From an uncultured Geobacteraceae bacterium (lineage in GTDB: Bacteria > Desulfobacterota > Desulfuromonadia > Geobacterales > Pseudopelobacteraceae), in assembly GCA_903939115.1 (NCBI GenBank), contig CAJAFV010000007.1:1-40294 (forward strand): DNA of 40,294 nt, in the 5' to 3' direction. A program made the translations under genes and the position numbers. The notes beneath the pieces were generated by a model. The model was given only the letters and a program-made list of their open reading frames with translations, had not been told where the DNA came from and made no database searches. The first letter of the stretch is position 1. Each line of letters opens with the position of its first letter. Of this stretch, positions 1-7,417 are shown piece after piece.

Positions 1-56
1 AAATATTCCCCGTCCCGATTCACCATCTCCACAGTATGCCTCAGACGATAGTTCAT
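1..56 (-). CDS. Partial CDS downstream of etfB, possibly MftF-like
   Basis: An ATG at 56-54 overlaps the etfB stop codon in an ATGA arrangement and opens a frame that runs off the window after about 18 codons, beginning MNYRLRHTVEMVNRDGEYF. The four-base overlap suggests translational coupling and that this is the ninth gene of the mycofactocin operon. Too little is visible to name it. The mycofactocin glycosyltransferase MftF also has an N-terminus with a basic/hydrophobic start followed by a short DG-containing strand, and no other mft gene is seen here, so MftF is a reasonable guess but no more than that. Confidence 0.45.
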   Translation of the reverse strand, partial: MNYRLRHTVEMVNRDGEY

Positions 57-946
57 GGCGTTGCATCCGCTGTTAATCCTTCTTCGCGGAAAATCCGCAG
101 GAGGGCAGTCGCCGTATCATCGGCAGAAAGATGGTTCAGTTTTCCGCTGCGGGCTTTGATGCCGCCTGAGAGAAGGGAGAGAATCCGTTCGAAGGCCGGC
201 AGTGACGGATCGGGGGTTACCACTCGGGTCGGGTCCGGCCTCGGCACACCGAAATCAGCCGCAGTGAGGTAGGCGCCGGCGGAGCCGATTGCCCAGAAGT
301 GGAGCCCCAGATGTGACAGGTCCCATTTCTCTATGTTCGCGGACAATGAAGCGGCAATTGCGGCAATCGAAGGATAGCGCGGAGTGCGAACTTCTTCGAA
401 GAGAACCGCGCAGGGGAGCGTGGCACCAACAACCTGCCGTGCTCCGCGGTCAGACTTGCGCTGCACCTCAACACTCGTCTTGCCCGGAACAAATGAGACA
501 GCTGCGCTGATGCACGGCATTGCAGTTGCGGCAGCAGCGAGCGCCGGCACCGGATCATCTCCGCAGTCCACAAGGCGATTGCCGGTGAACAGGAACGATG
601 GCGCGAGAATGGTTATGATTCGAGCCAGAACCCTGGCGTCAACCACGGCATCGCCACCGTCGAGGCCGTGATCCCAAAAGCGGACTGCCCGGTCTGCCCC
701 CATGGAGAACGCCAGTCGCAGGGTATCATCGAGACGCTCACGACCAACCGCAAGCACCGTCACCTGAGCACCGAGGGCATCTTTCAGACAGAGCGCCTCT
801 TCCAGGGCAGCCAGATCGGCCGGGTTCGGTATGCGCCGAAGGCCCCGTTCACTGATGGCCGCACCCCGTGAGGTGACCCGGGCGGGTGGACGCGGATCAT
901 TGGTCTCACGGAGGAGCACGAGGATGTTGAGTTTATTGTCGGGCAT
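53..946 (-). CDS. etfB: Electron transfer flavoprotein beta subunit (EtfB/FixA-like)
   Basis: This 297-residue protein is the beta subunit of an electron transfer flavoprotein, the soluble dimer that passes electrons from dehydrogenases to ETF:quinone oxidoreductase. The N-terminus (residues 7-60) has the family pattern: a KLNILVLLRETNDP strand, then IPNPADLAALEEALCLKD. The ETF-beta signature usually read as DGDxxQVGPxLA is altered here to VDCGDDPVPALAAAA, so the AMP/FAD-contact loop differs from canonical or bifurcating versions. A GGAGA ribosome site precedes the ATG. It is separated from fixX by 97 bases, while the rest of the operon is tightly packed. Its stop overlaps the next start. Partner of etfA at 2614-3618. 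Confidence 0.88.
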   Translation of the reverse strand: MPDNKLNILVLLRETNDPRPPARVTSRGAAISERGLRRIPNPADLAALEEALCLKDALGAQVTVLAVGRERLDDTLRLAFSMGADRAVRFWDHGLDGGDAVVDARVLARIITILAPSFLFTGNRLVDCGDDPVPALAAAATAMPCISAAVSFVPGKTSVEVQRKSDRGARQVVGATLPCAVLFEEVRTPRYPSIAAIAASLSANIEKWDLSHLGLHFWAIGSAGAYLTAADFGVPRPDPTRVVTPDPSLPAFERILSLLSGGIKARSGKLNHLSADDTATALLRIFREEGLTADATP

Positions 947-973
947 AAATAGTCTCCAAAAAAATGATGGGGC

Positions 974-1036
974 ATGAGAGATGAATGAGGAGAAATGTTA
1001 GCTTAAAATTTTCATCCCTCAACCCTCATCTCTCAT
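974..1036. repeat. Inverted repeat between fixX and etfB
   Basis: The two arms ATGAGAGATGA (974-984) and TCATCTCTCAT (1026-1036) are perfect 11-base inverted copies flanking an A/T-rich centre. It is the only sizeable gap inside the mft operon. It could form an mRNA hairpin that separates expression of etfB from the genes upstream, or be an interspersed intergenic repeat. No T-run follows, so it is not a classical terminator. Confidence 0.5.
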
Positions 1037-1043
1037 CTTGTCT

Positions 1044-1322
1044 TTACGTCATTCTGTACGCGACCCCAAAGCCGCCCCGGGGGTAGCGCCAGAGGGTAAA
1101 GGCGTCGCGGTGGCAGACGACATAACAGGTGCCGCATTCCAGACAGCCGTCATGTACGAAGGTCATCTTCTGATCCTCTTCAGACCAGGTGTAGCATTTT
1201 GCCGGGCAGGAGTTGACGCAACCCCGGTTGTCGCAGCCGGTGCAGATTTCATAGTTGACGATGATATGCGGTTCCCGGTCGATGGTGAAACTCGTATTAT
1301 CAAAAATTTCGTCGATATTCAT
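1044..1322 (-). CDS. fixX: Ferredoxin-like protein FixX
   Basis: A 92-residue iron-sulfur protein of the FixX family, the ferredoxin partner of FixC-type ETF:quinone oxidoreductases. Cysteines lie at 27, 30, 35, 39 and 43 (CTGCDNRGCVNSCPAKC) and at 60, 63, 66 and 70 (CLECGTCYVVC), enough for one or two 4Fe-4S clusters. CPAKCY and CLECGTC are typical FixX motifs. The start codon overlaps the fixC stop (ATGA), so the two are probably translated together. FixX proteins pass electrons between the flavin of FixC and quinone, or act as acceptor in bifurcating complexes. Confidence 0.9.
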   Translation of the reverse strand: MNIDEIFDNTSFTIDREPHIIVNYEICTGCDNRGCVNSCPAKCYTWSEEDQKMTFVHDGCLECGTCYVVCHRDAFTLWRYPRGGFGVAYRMT

Positions 1323-2617
1323 AGTGCTCTCCAGGCGCTGAAGCCGTCCGCCAGCAGATTACCCAGGCCGACTTTTTCTTTGGCCGATTTCAGGAACAGC
1401 TTGGACAGATTCTCTTTGGGTGCCCCATTGATGCGATAGATATACTCCATGAAACTGCACATAAGTTCCGGATATTCATTGTAGATGCGGTCATTGTGGA
1501 GCATGTGCGGTGCCTTGCGATAGAGTTTGAGATCCTTGATTACGTAGCTCTCCTCCATCAGTTTATTATAGACGGACAGACCCCGTTTGCTGAAGTCCTT
1601 GTTCTGGTGTGCTTCGATGACCGCCGTGCCGGCGAGAACCCCTGATTGGGATGCCAGGTTGATCCCCTCCAGATTGAGGCCGGTGGCATTGCAGAGCGCC
1701 GCTGCGTCGCCGGCGACAATAATGCCGTCGCCGACCAGCTCCGGAATCATGTCGTAGCCCCCTTCAGGAATAAGATGCGCCGAATATTCCTGAAGTTTGC
1801 CGCCGCTGATCATTTTGGCCAACTGGGGTTGCTCCATAAATGCGTTCAGGAGATCGTACGGTGTTTTGCCGCTGACCCGCAGGCTGGCCAGGTGGAACAC
1901 GAGGCCGACCGAGAGAGAATCATAATTGGTATAGAGGAAGCCGCCGCCGCGCACTCCGGCAGTGCAGCCGACGAATTCATTGGCAAAGCCCTGCTCGCGC
2001 ACCAGGCCGAAACGATCATCGATCATCTCGCGGGGCATGTCGACCAATGCTTTTACTCCGACCGCCATCTGGGACGGATTGAAGGTCGGCTGCCGGAGAC
2101 CGGCTTTTTTGGCGATAAAGGAAAGTACCCCGTCAGCGGCGATCACGACCGGCGCCAGCAGCTCTCCGGTGCGACCGACAACAGTAACCCCGGCCAGTGT
2201 GCCGTTCTTGTAGACCAGGTTATCGACCGTAGCGCGGGTGATAAGCGTTGCACCGGCCTTGACCGCTTCCTGGGCCAGCCAGTTATCGAACCGGGGGCGG
2301 AAAATGCTGTAGCCGTTAAAGGGCGTTTTATCGAAGTTGCCAGATTCTATGGTGGTCGTGAAGCTTGAGTCCCCGGTCATGAAGGTGACGCCTTTTTTGA
2401 CGATATGGCGTCCCAAAGCCGCCCGATCCCAGAAATCGGGGAAAATCTCTTCCAGAGCCGGCAGACGGTGCAAAACCCCGCCGAACATGTTCTTTTCCCC
2501 CGGAAAGGTTCCCCGTTCAACCAGGGCTACATCGAGGCCGGCGCGGGCCATAACAAGAGCGGCTGATGAACCGGCCGGACCGGCGCCGATCACAATTGCC
2601 TGATAGGTTTTACTCAT
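1319..2617 (-). CDS. fixC: ETF:quinone oxidoreductase FixC
   Basis: A 432-residue FAD-dependent oxidoreductase of the FixC/ETF-QO family. The N-terminal dinucleotide fold is clear (VIGAGPAGSSAA, residues 9-20), with a second FAD motif near residues 290-315 (GIIVAGDAAALCNATGLNLEG) where the GD contacts the flavin. The family role is to take electrons from ETF and reduce membrane quinone together with FixX. It lies between etfA and fixX with four-base overlaps on both sides, so all three are likely made in fixed proportion. Length is normal for FixC, which is shorter than mitochondrial ETF-QO because the ferredoxin domain is the separate FixX. Confidence 0.92.
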   Translation of the reverse strand: MSKTYQAIVIGAGPAGSSAALVMARAGLDVALVERGTFPGEKNMFGGVLHRLPALEEIFPDFWDRAALGRHIVKKGVTFMTGDSSFTTTIESGNFDKTPFNGYSIFRPRFDNWLAQEAVKAGATLITRATVDNLVYKNGTLAGVTVVGRTGELLAPVVIAADGVLSFIAKKAGLRQPTFNPSQMAVGVKALVDMPREMIDDRFGLVREQGFANEFVGCTAGVRGGGFLYTNYDSLSVGLVFHLASLRVSGKTPYDLLNAFMEQPQLAKMISGGKLQEYSAHLIPEGGYDMIPELVGDGIIVAGDAAALCNATGLNLEGINLASQSGVLAGTAVIEAHQNKDFSKRGLSVYNKLMEESYVIKDLKLYRKAPHMLHNDRIYNEYPELMCSFMEYIYRINGAPKENLSKLFLKSAKEKVGLGNLLADGFSAWRAL

Positions 2618-3618
2618 GGTGCGCCTCCGATTTCTGCTTTAACCTGTTTCAGAAGACGCGGCAGCAGTTCCTTCAAATCGCCGACAAAGCCTTCATCGAC
2701 GTTCGGAAATATCGGCGCCTTAACGTCGCTGTTTACCGCGATGATCCGACGGGAATCCTTGATGCCGCCGACATGGTGCATCGATCCGGAAATACCGAGG
2801 GCCACATAGAGCCGCGGTGTTACCGTACGGCCGGTCTGACCGACCATCCTCTCGAAACCGGTCCACCCCAGATCATAGACTGGACGGGTGACGCCGAATG
2901 AGACGTTCAGAAGCTGGCACAACTCCTTAAGCTGGTCAAAGGTTGCCGGATCGCACCCTTTGCCGGCGCTGAAGATCACTTCCGCCTCTGTCAGGTCAAC
3001 CGTCTGCGGATCAGGCGGAATCCGGCCGATAATCGTTGCCATAGCAGCGGAGAGTGGAACTGCAGGACGCCATGCCACCAGAGATGGTGCAGTCAGGCGG
3101 ACGGAAGCCATGATCACCTGACTCAATGCACGCGGCGGAACCGTGACTATCAAGGGACGTGAACCATCCCATACCCTGGTTTCAGCGATGCGGACACCGA
3201 GCACCTTGCGGGAGAGGCGCACACCATCGGCACCCTTACGGACGGTGACCAGTTCCGTCATAATTGCACCGTCAAGCGCATCGGCAACAATCGGCGCCAT
3301 GGTTGAACCGAGGTCAGTATGGGGGAGGAGGACAACTGCCGCTGACTCGTCCCGGGCCAGTTGAGCGAGATGTTTTCCAAGCAGTGACGGCGTATCAAGC
3401 AGCGCCGCTCCCCGTTCGATGCAGACAATCGCCGGGGTACCGTAGGCGCCGAATGCGGCGAGTTGAACTCTGTCAGGCATGACTGCAACCGCCGCACTCC
3501 ATGGGGCGCCAAGGGTACCGGCCAGACGTGCCGCGTAGGAAAGAAGCCCCCGGCCGGTCTCATCGAGCTCTCCGTCCGGAAGATCGACAAAAACGAGTAT
3601 TTTGCCGGCATCGCCCAT
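2614..3618 (-). CDS. etfA: Electron transfer flavoprotein alpha subunit (EtfA/FixB)
   Basis: A 334-residue alpha subunit of electron transfer flavoprotein. The C-terminal FAD-binding domain carries the recognised pattern GRTVTPRLYVALGISGSMHH followed by GGIKDSRRIIAVNSD and APIFPNVDEGFVGDL. The N-terminal domain begins at KILVFVDLPDGELDETG. It is flanked without gaps by the OYE-family gene (one-base overlap) and fixC (ATGA overlap). Together with etfB, fixC and fixX it makes a complete FixABCX-like set, but in the order A, C, X, B and inside a mycofactocin operon. Confidence 0.92.
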   Translation of the reverse strand: MGDAGKILVFVDLPDGELDETGRGLLSYAARLAGTLGAPWSAAVAVMPDRVQLAAFGAYGTPAIVCIERGAALLDTPSLLGKHLAQLARDESAAVVLLPHTDLGSTMAPIVADALDGAIMTELVTVRKGADGVRLSRKVLGVRIAETRVWDGSRPLIVTVPPRALSQVIMASVRLTAPSLVAWRPAVPLSAAMATIIGRIPPDPQTVDLTEAEVIFSAGKGCDPATFDQLKELCQLLNVSFGVTRPVYDLGWTGFERMVGQTGRTVTPRLYVALGISGSMHHVGGIKDSRRIIAVNSDVKAPIFPNVDEGFVGDLKELLPRLLKQVKAEIGGAP

Positions 3619-5579
3619 CAGATCTCCCTCCCGAGTTTATGCCCTTCCCAGATGGCCATATCGACCTTACGGGGGGCAACACTGTCGCCTATCCGGTACA
3701 ATTCCGGCACCTTGCCTTTGAGTTCCATGTAGAGCGCGTCGTCGGATTTCTGACCCATGGCCAGCACGAGGGTGTCGAACGGCCCCCATTCATCCCAGAT
3801 ATTCGAGTAGACGTTAAATCCTTTGACATTCTTGGCGCCGGTTTCGCCGCCGACTTCCATCACGGCGATGTCAGGGGTAAAGGTAACCCCTTTTTTAAGG
3901 AGCCGCTGACGAGACAGGTACAGATCCTGCGTCGGTCCAAGTTCCGCACCGACAAAGAGGCTGGAGGTAATGATATGAACCGTTTTCCCCTGATCGGCCA
4001 GAAATTCAGCGGTGGAGGTCGCCCGGTGATGACCGTCGTAATCGATCAGGCACACTTTTTCACCGACATTCGCCTCTCCGTTGAGGACCTGCCAGACATT
4101 AAAGACTGAAGGACCGTCGGCGCCGCCAACCGGATGCTCCTTCGGCTGACTGCCGGTGGCGATGATGACGACATCCGGCTTCTCGGCCATAACCTGCGCG
4201 GCGGTCACTGTAACCCCCAGCTTTACCTGTGCCCCCGCCTTAGTTACCTGATCTTTCTCATTACGGATGATAACGCCGATTTCGTCGCGCCCGGAACCTT
4301 TCATGGCGGTCAGAAGCTGTCCGCCAAGCGCTTCATTGCGATCGAAAAGGGTAACGTTGTGCCCTCTCCGTCCAGCCATTTTTGCCGCCCACATCCCGCC
4401 GGGACCGCCGCCGACGATAAAGACCTTTTTCTTCACCGCCGCTTTTACAAGGGTTCCTTCTCCCCACAATTTCTCCTCACCAATGGCCGGGTTCTGAATA
4501 CAGCCGAGGAGTTTATTGACCCCCATACGACCGATACACCCCTGATTATCGGCGACGCAGTAGCGGATATCTTCCGTGCGCCCTTCAAAAGCTTTCTTGG
4601 GCATGAACGGATCACAGATCAAGGCGCGGCACATACCGATCATATCAGCCTGACCGGCAGCCAGAACCTTCTCGGCCATAACCGGATCATTAATGCGCCC
4701 GGTGCAGAAGACCGGCAGCTTGAGCTTCTCTCGCATCCCGGCAGCCAGCGGAATGGTATAACCGAGCGGCGTATGCATTGAGCCCTCCACGAGGTAGAGG
4801 TTGTAGAACGTCGCGATGGAGAGATCCATGAAGTCGATCAGTCCGGAGGCTTCGAACAGGGCGCCGATCTCCTGAACCTGTGCGAGATCGAGCCCGCCCG
4901 GTATCATCTCGTCGGCGCACATGCGGATGCCGAGAGTGAAGTCGTTACCGACCGCCTTCCTGACCGCGCTGATAAATTTGAGCGGCGCACGCATGCGGTT
5001 TTCGAGAGAACCGCCATATTCGTCACTGCGATGGTTGGTCAGCGGCGAAAGGAACTGTCGCGCCAGACTGGAGTGGCCGAACTGAATCTCAATCCCGTCA
5101 AACCCGCCTTCACGGACATGAATGGCGCTGCGGTGGAAAAAGCGGGCGACCTCCTCGATATCTTCCGGTTCCATCTCCTTGGGTGTCTCGCGAAAGAGAA
5201 TATCCGGCACCGGACTCGGCGCCCAGACCGGCAGACGCGAGATCATACCGTCACACTGCTGGCCGTTATGGTTAACCTGGGCAAAGATCCTGGCGTCGTA
5301 CTGATGTACGTAGTCGGTAATCTTTTTAAAACCGGGCAACACCTCGGGGTGATAGACGTCGATCAGCTTCTCGTAGGCCCGGTCGGTCGGGTGTACGCTC
5401 ATCTCCTCGGTTATGATCAGGCCGGCGCCCCCTTTGGCGCGCTCACCCCAGTAATACATGTGCCGCTCGCTGGGGAGGCAGTCGACCGCAAAATTGGTCA
5501 GGTGCGGCTGGAACGATATGCGGTTCTTAACCTCGACCGTACCTATTTTGAGCGGTGAGAACAGATTCGGAAACATCAT
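3618..5579 (-). CDS. FadH/Old Yellow Enzyme family NAD(P)H:flavin oxidoreductase, mycofactocin-associated type
   Basis: A 653-residue multidomain oxidoreductase like 2,4-dienoyl-CoA reductase (FadH). Residues 1 to about 340 form an OYE-type FMN barrel (FPNLFSPLKIG start; QVNHNGQQ; FDGIEIQFGHSSLARQFLSP). A cysteine-rich linker (YCVADNQGCIGRMGVNKLLG then CIQNPAIG) should bind a 4Fe-4S cluster, followed by a FAD/NAD(P) two-domain module (VFIVGGGPGGMWAAKMAGRR). The start is placed at the ATGATG at 5579-5574 because AGGAG lies eight bases upstream; a longer frame from 5615 lacks a site. FadH/OYE proteins are recognised companions of mycofactocin clusters. Here it sits directly after mftC and before etfA, so it may pass electrons between NADH, an organic substrate and the ETF. 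Substrate unknown. Confidence 0.88.
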   Translation of the reverse strand: MMFPNLFSPLKIGTVEVKNRISFQPHLTNFAVDCLPSERHMYYWGERAKGGAGLIITEEMSVHPTDRAYEKLIDVYHPEVLPGFKKITDYVHQYDARIFAQVNHNGQQCDGMISRLPVWAPSPVPDILFRETPKEMEPEDIEEVARFFHRSAIHVREGGFDGIEIQFGHSSLARQFLSPLTNHRSDEYGGSLENRMRAPLKFISAVRKAVGNDFTLGIRMCADEMIPGGLDLAQVQEIGALFEASGLIDFMDLSIATFYNLYLVEGSMHTPLGYTIPLAAGMREKLKLPVFCTGRINDPVMAEKVLAAGQADMIGMCRALICDPFMPKKAFEGRTEDIRYCVADNQGCIGRMGVNKLLGCIQNPAIGEEKLWGEGTLVKAAVKKKVFIVGGGPGGMWAAKMAGRRGHNVTLFDRNEALGGQLLTAMKGSGRDEIGVIIRNEKDQVTKAGAQVKLGVTVTAAQVMAEKPDVVIIATGSQPKEHPVGGADGPSVFNVWQVLNGEANVGEKVCLIDYDGHHRATSTAEFLADQGKTVHIITSSLFVGAELGPTQDLYLSRQRLLKKGVTFTPDIAVMEVGGETGAKNVKGFNVYSNIWDEWGPFDTLVLAMGQKSDDALYMELKGKVPELYRIGDSVAPRKVDMAIWEGHKLGREI

Positions 5580-5630
5580 GGTGGTAGCTCCTAAAAATTG
5601 TCTCCCCCTTTTCAAAGGAGGATTATAAAA

Positions 5631-6671
5631 TCAAGCGGCCAATTCCAAACGGTTGTCGGCGATCGAGGTAACACAACGCTCCAGGCATTCCGGATCACCA
5701 CCGTTGATATCATTTTTCAGATGCCAGGCCACGGCGGGGCAACCCCCGTGGCACTGATCGAAGCGCGTGCACTCCTCACAGGAATGGATGCGCAGATTGC
5801 GGAACGATTCGTATATTTCCGACGTATCCCATATTTCCTGAAAGCTGCTGGTGCGGAGATCGCCCGCTTCAAAACGGTCGCTCTGCAGAAACGCACAGGG
5901 ATACATATGGCCGGTAGGGCTGACGCAGCAGGTCAGCTTGGCGGCACCGCAGAGGTTGAGCCCCAAACCCTGGCGTTCCTGTGTTGTCAGCGAGAAGAAG
6001 CTGTCGCCGGTGCGCACATCTCCGCTTTTCGCCAGCCAGTCGGAAAAGGCGATCAGCTGAGTCGGGGTCGGGCGGAGCGATTCCCAGTTGTCGGCACCGC
6101 GTCCAGAGGGACGGAAGCGACTGACCCGTAATGAAACGCCCAAAGAGCGGGCCAGTTCGTGCATAGCCGGAATCTCACTGGCATTGTGGGTGGTTAAGAC
6201 CGTATTGATGCTGGCAGGAATCTTCGTGGCAGCCAGCAGTTTGACCGCCTCGACAGCGGCGTCGAAAACACCGTCACCGCGAACTGCGTCGCAGGTTTCC
6301 CGGCGGGCGCCGTCCAGACTTACCTGAATAGCCACCAACGGGTTTGATGCAAGCCGCGCAACCAGTTCAGGGGTTAGCAGAGTGCCGTTAGTTGAGATAC
6401 AGGTCATAATGCCCCTGACATGGCAGGCGGCAAGAATTTCTTCAAAGTCCGGACGGATAAACGGTTCTCCGCCGCCAAAATTTACCTGAAAGACGCCGGC
6501 TGTGTGCAGTTGCTCCACAAGATCGAGCGCTTCAGCGGTGGAGAGCTCGTTACAGGCTTTTTCCCCGGATGACGAGAGGCAGTGATTGCAGCGGAGGTTG
6601 CAGGCCAGCGTAACCTCCCAGGTCAAATTTACCGGGGAACGCATCCCCATTTCGACATATTTATTGCTCAC
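5631..6671 (-). CDS. mftC: Mycofactocin radical SAM maturase MftC
   Basis: A 346-residue radical SAM/SPASM enzyme. The cluster motif CNLRCNHC gives Cys24, Cys28 and Cys31; GGGEPF follows near residue 74, and C-terminal SPASM cysteines appear in CGAAKLTCCVSPTGHMYPC and SCEECTRFDQCHGGC. MftC decarboxylates the C-terminal tyrosine of MftA and then forms a carbon-carbon bond between the valine and tyramine units. The assignment rests on gene order mftA-mftB-mftC. The start is a GTG at 6671, overlapping the 3' end of mftB, with a purine-rich GGA just before it; the longer frame from 6839 would run through most of mftB and is not credible. Confidence 0.93.
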   Translation of the reverse strand: MSNKYVEMGMRSPVNLTWEVTLACNLRCNHCLSSSGEKACNELSTAEALDLVEQLHTAGVFQVNFGGGEPFIRPDFEEILAACHVRGIMTCISTNGTLLTPELVARLASNPLVAIQVSLDGARRETCDAVRGDGVFDAAVEAVKLLAATKIPASINTVLTTHNASEIPAMHELARSLGVSLRVSRFRPSGRGADNWESLRPTPTQLIAFSDWLAKSGDVRTGDSFFSLTTQERQGLGLNLCGAAKLTCCVSPTGHMYPCAFLQSDRFEAGDLRTSSFQEIWDTSEIYESFRNLRIHSCEECTRFDQCHGGCPAVAWHLKNDINGGDPECLERCVTSIADNRLELAA

Positions 6672-6909
6672 GGAGAAATCCTTTTTCGAGGAGTTGTGTG
6701 ACGAATTTTTGTAACGCCGGCTTCTGAGACTCTGAAGTACCGTCAGGGAATTCATCCCTGGCACGTACGGTTCCGAAGAAGTCGGCGGGCAGAAGCGTGC
6801 CAGTAGCAGCGAAGAGAAGGCGCGGTCCCTTGCAGTCATAAAACAGGAGACCGAACCCCTCTTGCCGCACGCGGCAGGACGGATGCAGCTTAATGCCTGC
6901 CGCAGCCAT
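6661..6909 (-). CDS. mftB: Mycofactocin precursor-binding chaperone MftB
   Basis: An 82-residue PqqD-like RiPP recognition element. The strand pattern VRQEGFGLLFYDCKGPRLLF (residues 14-33) is characteristic of MftB, which binds the MftA leader and presents it to MftC. The remainder is a short helical bundle ending in LLEKGFLREQ. It starts one base after the mftA stop and its end overlaps the mftC start, so the three are translationally linked. Confidence 0.93.
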   Translation of the reverse strand: MAAAGIKLHPSCRVRQEGFGLLFYDCKGPRLLFAATGTLLPADFFGTVRARDEFPDGTSESQKPALQKFVTQLLEKGFLREQ

Positions 6910-6910
6910 C

Positions 6911-7015
6911 TTAGTAAACCCCGCAGATGCCGTCTATTGCGAGTTCCTCAACCTGAATCTCCTCAAGGATACGAGGTTCTTCACTGCACGATACTTCTTG
7001 ATTTTCTACTTCCAT
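6911..7015 (-). CDS. mftA: Mycofactocin precursor peptide MftA
   Basis: A 34-residue peptide too short for ordinary gene calling. It begins MEVENQEVSCSEEPR, continues through an acidic leader rich in Glu, and ends in the core IDGICGVY, the hallmark C-terminus of MftA. The terminal Val-Tyr pair is the substrate of MftC and becomes the redox-active part of mycofactocin. A strong AAAGGAG ribosome site lies seven bases upstream of the ATG at 7015. The stop is one base before mftB. The sequence alone makes this assignment firm. Confidence 0.96.
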   Translation of the reverse strand: MEVENQEVSCSEEPRILEEIQVEELAIDGICGVY

Positions 7016-7077
7016 GATTATCTCCTTTCGTTCTTTTGTTGCATCGATTCAGGATGCTCTGTGGTGCATCTTCTATT

Positions 7078-7092
7078 GCAACGGCAGTGCCA
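7078..7092 (-). promoter_or_regulatory. Sigma-54 (-24/-12) promoter of the mycofactocin operon
   Basis: Read on the minus strand the bases are TGGCACTGCCGTTGC, an exact match to the TGGCAC-N5-TTGC consensus with the invariant GG and GC ten bases apart. The predicted start point is near 7066, leaving about 50 bases of leader before mftA. It implies that the operon needs an enhancer-binding activator; one is encoded at 26846-28231. Confidence 0.85.
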
Positions 7093-7417
7093 ACACGTTT
7101 GCCAGCAATTACCATTGTAATTTCAACAGCTTTTAAGCCATTCAATTTCTCTCATATTTTGACTGTAGCGAAATAGGACAAATAGTATTTTGTAAGTTCG
7201 TCACTTAGAACGGTTTAGATGCGGCAAATATCACCAATGGGGAAATTTGCTACAGTATTTTAAATTTATGCCCTGCAATTACCGACCACTATCAGTTTTG
7301 AGTTTGTTACGAGAAATGGCGTGACTATCTAACGGGAGTTTGAGAGGGGCATGATGAACGTGCTCGCAACTTGGCATAAGCGGAAATACCTTACACCGAA
7401 CATTGCATGAGGATGCG
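7093..7417. other. Gene-free region upstream of the mft promoter
   Basis: An A/T-rich stretch between the end of the CoA-transferase gene and the mft promoter. No coding frame with a ribosome site was seen. It holds a spaced inverted repeat, GCAAAT near 7224 and ATTTGC near 7246, and a GGACAAATAG element near 7178, either of which could be part of an upstream activator site. No terminator with a T-run was recognised for the gene on its right. Confidence 0.4.

Noticed and set aside
5595..5625. CCTCCTTTGAAAAGGGG hairpin between mftC and the OYE gene as a second riboswitch
   Set aside because: It shares only the CCTCCTTTGAAAAGGGG segment with the leader at 35969. The surrounding sequence is too short for an aptamer and the segment is a common intergenic hairpin.
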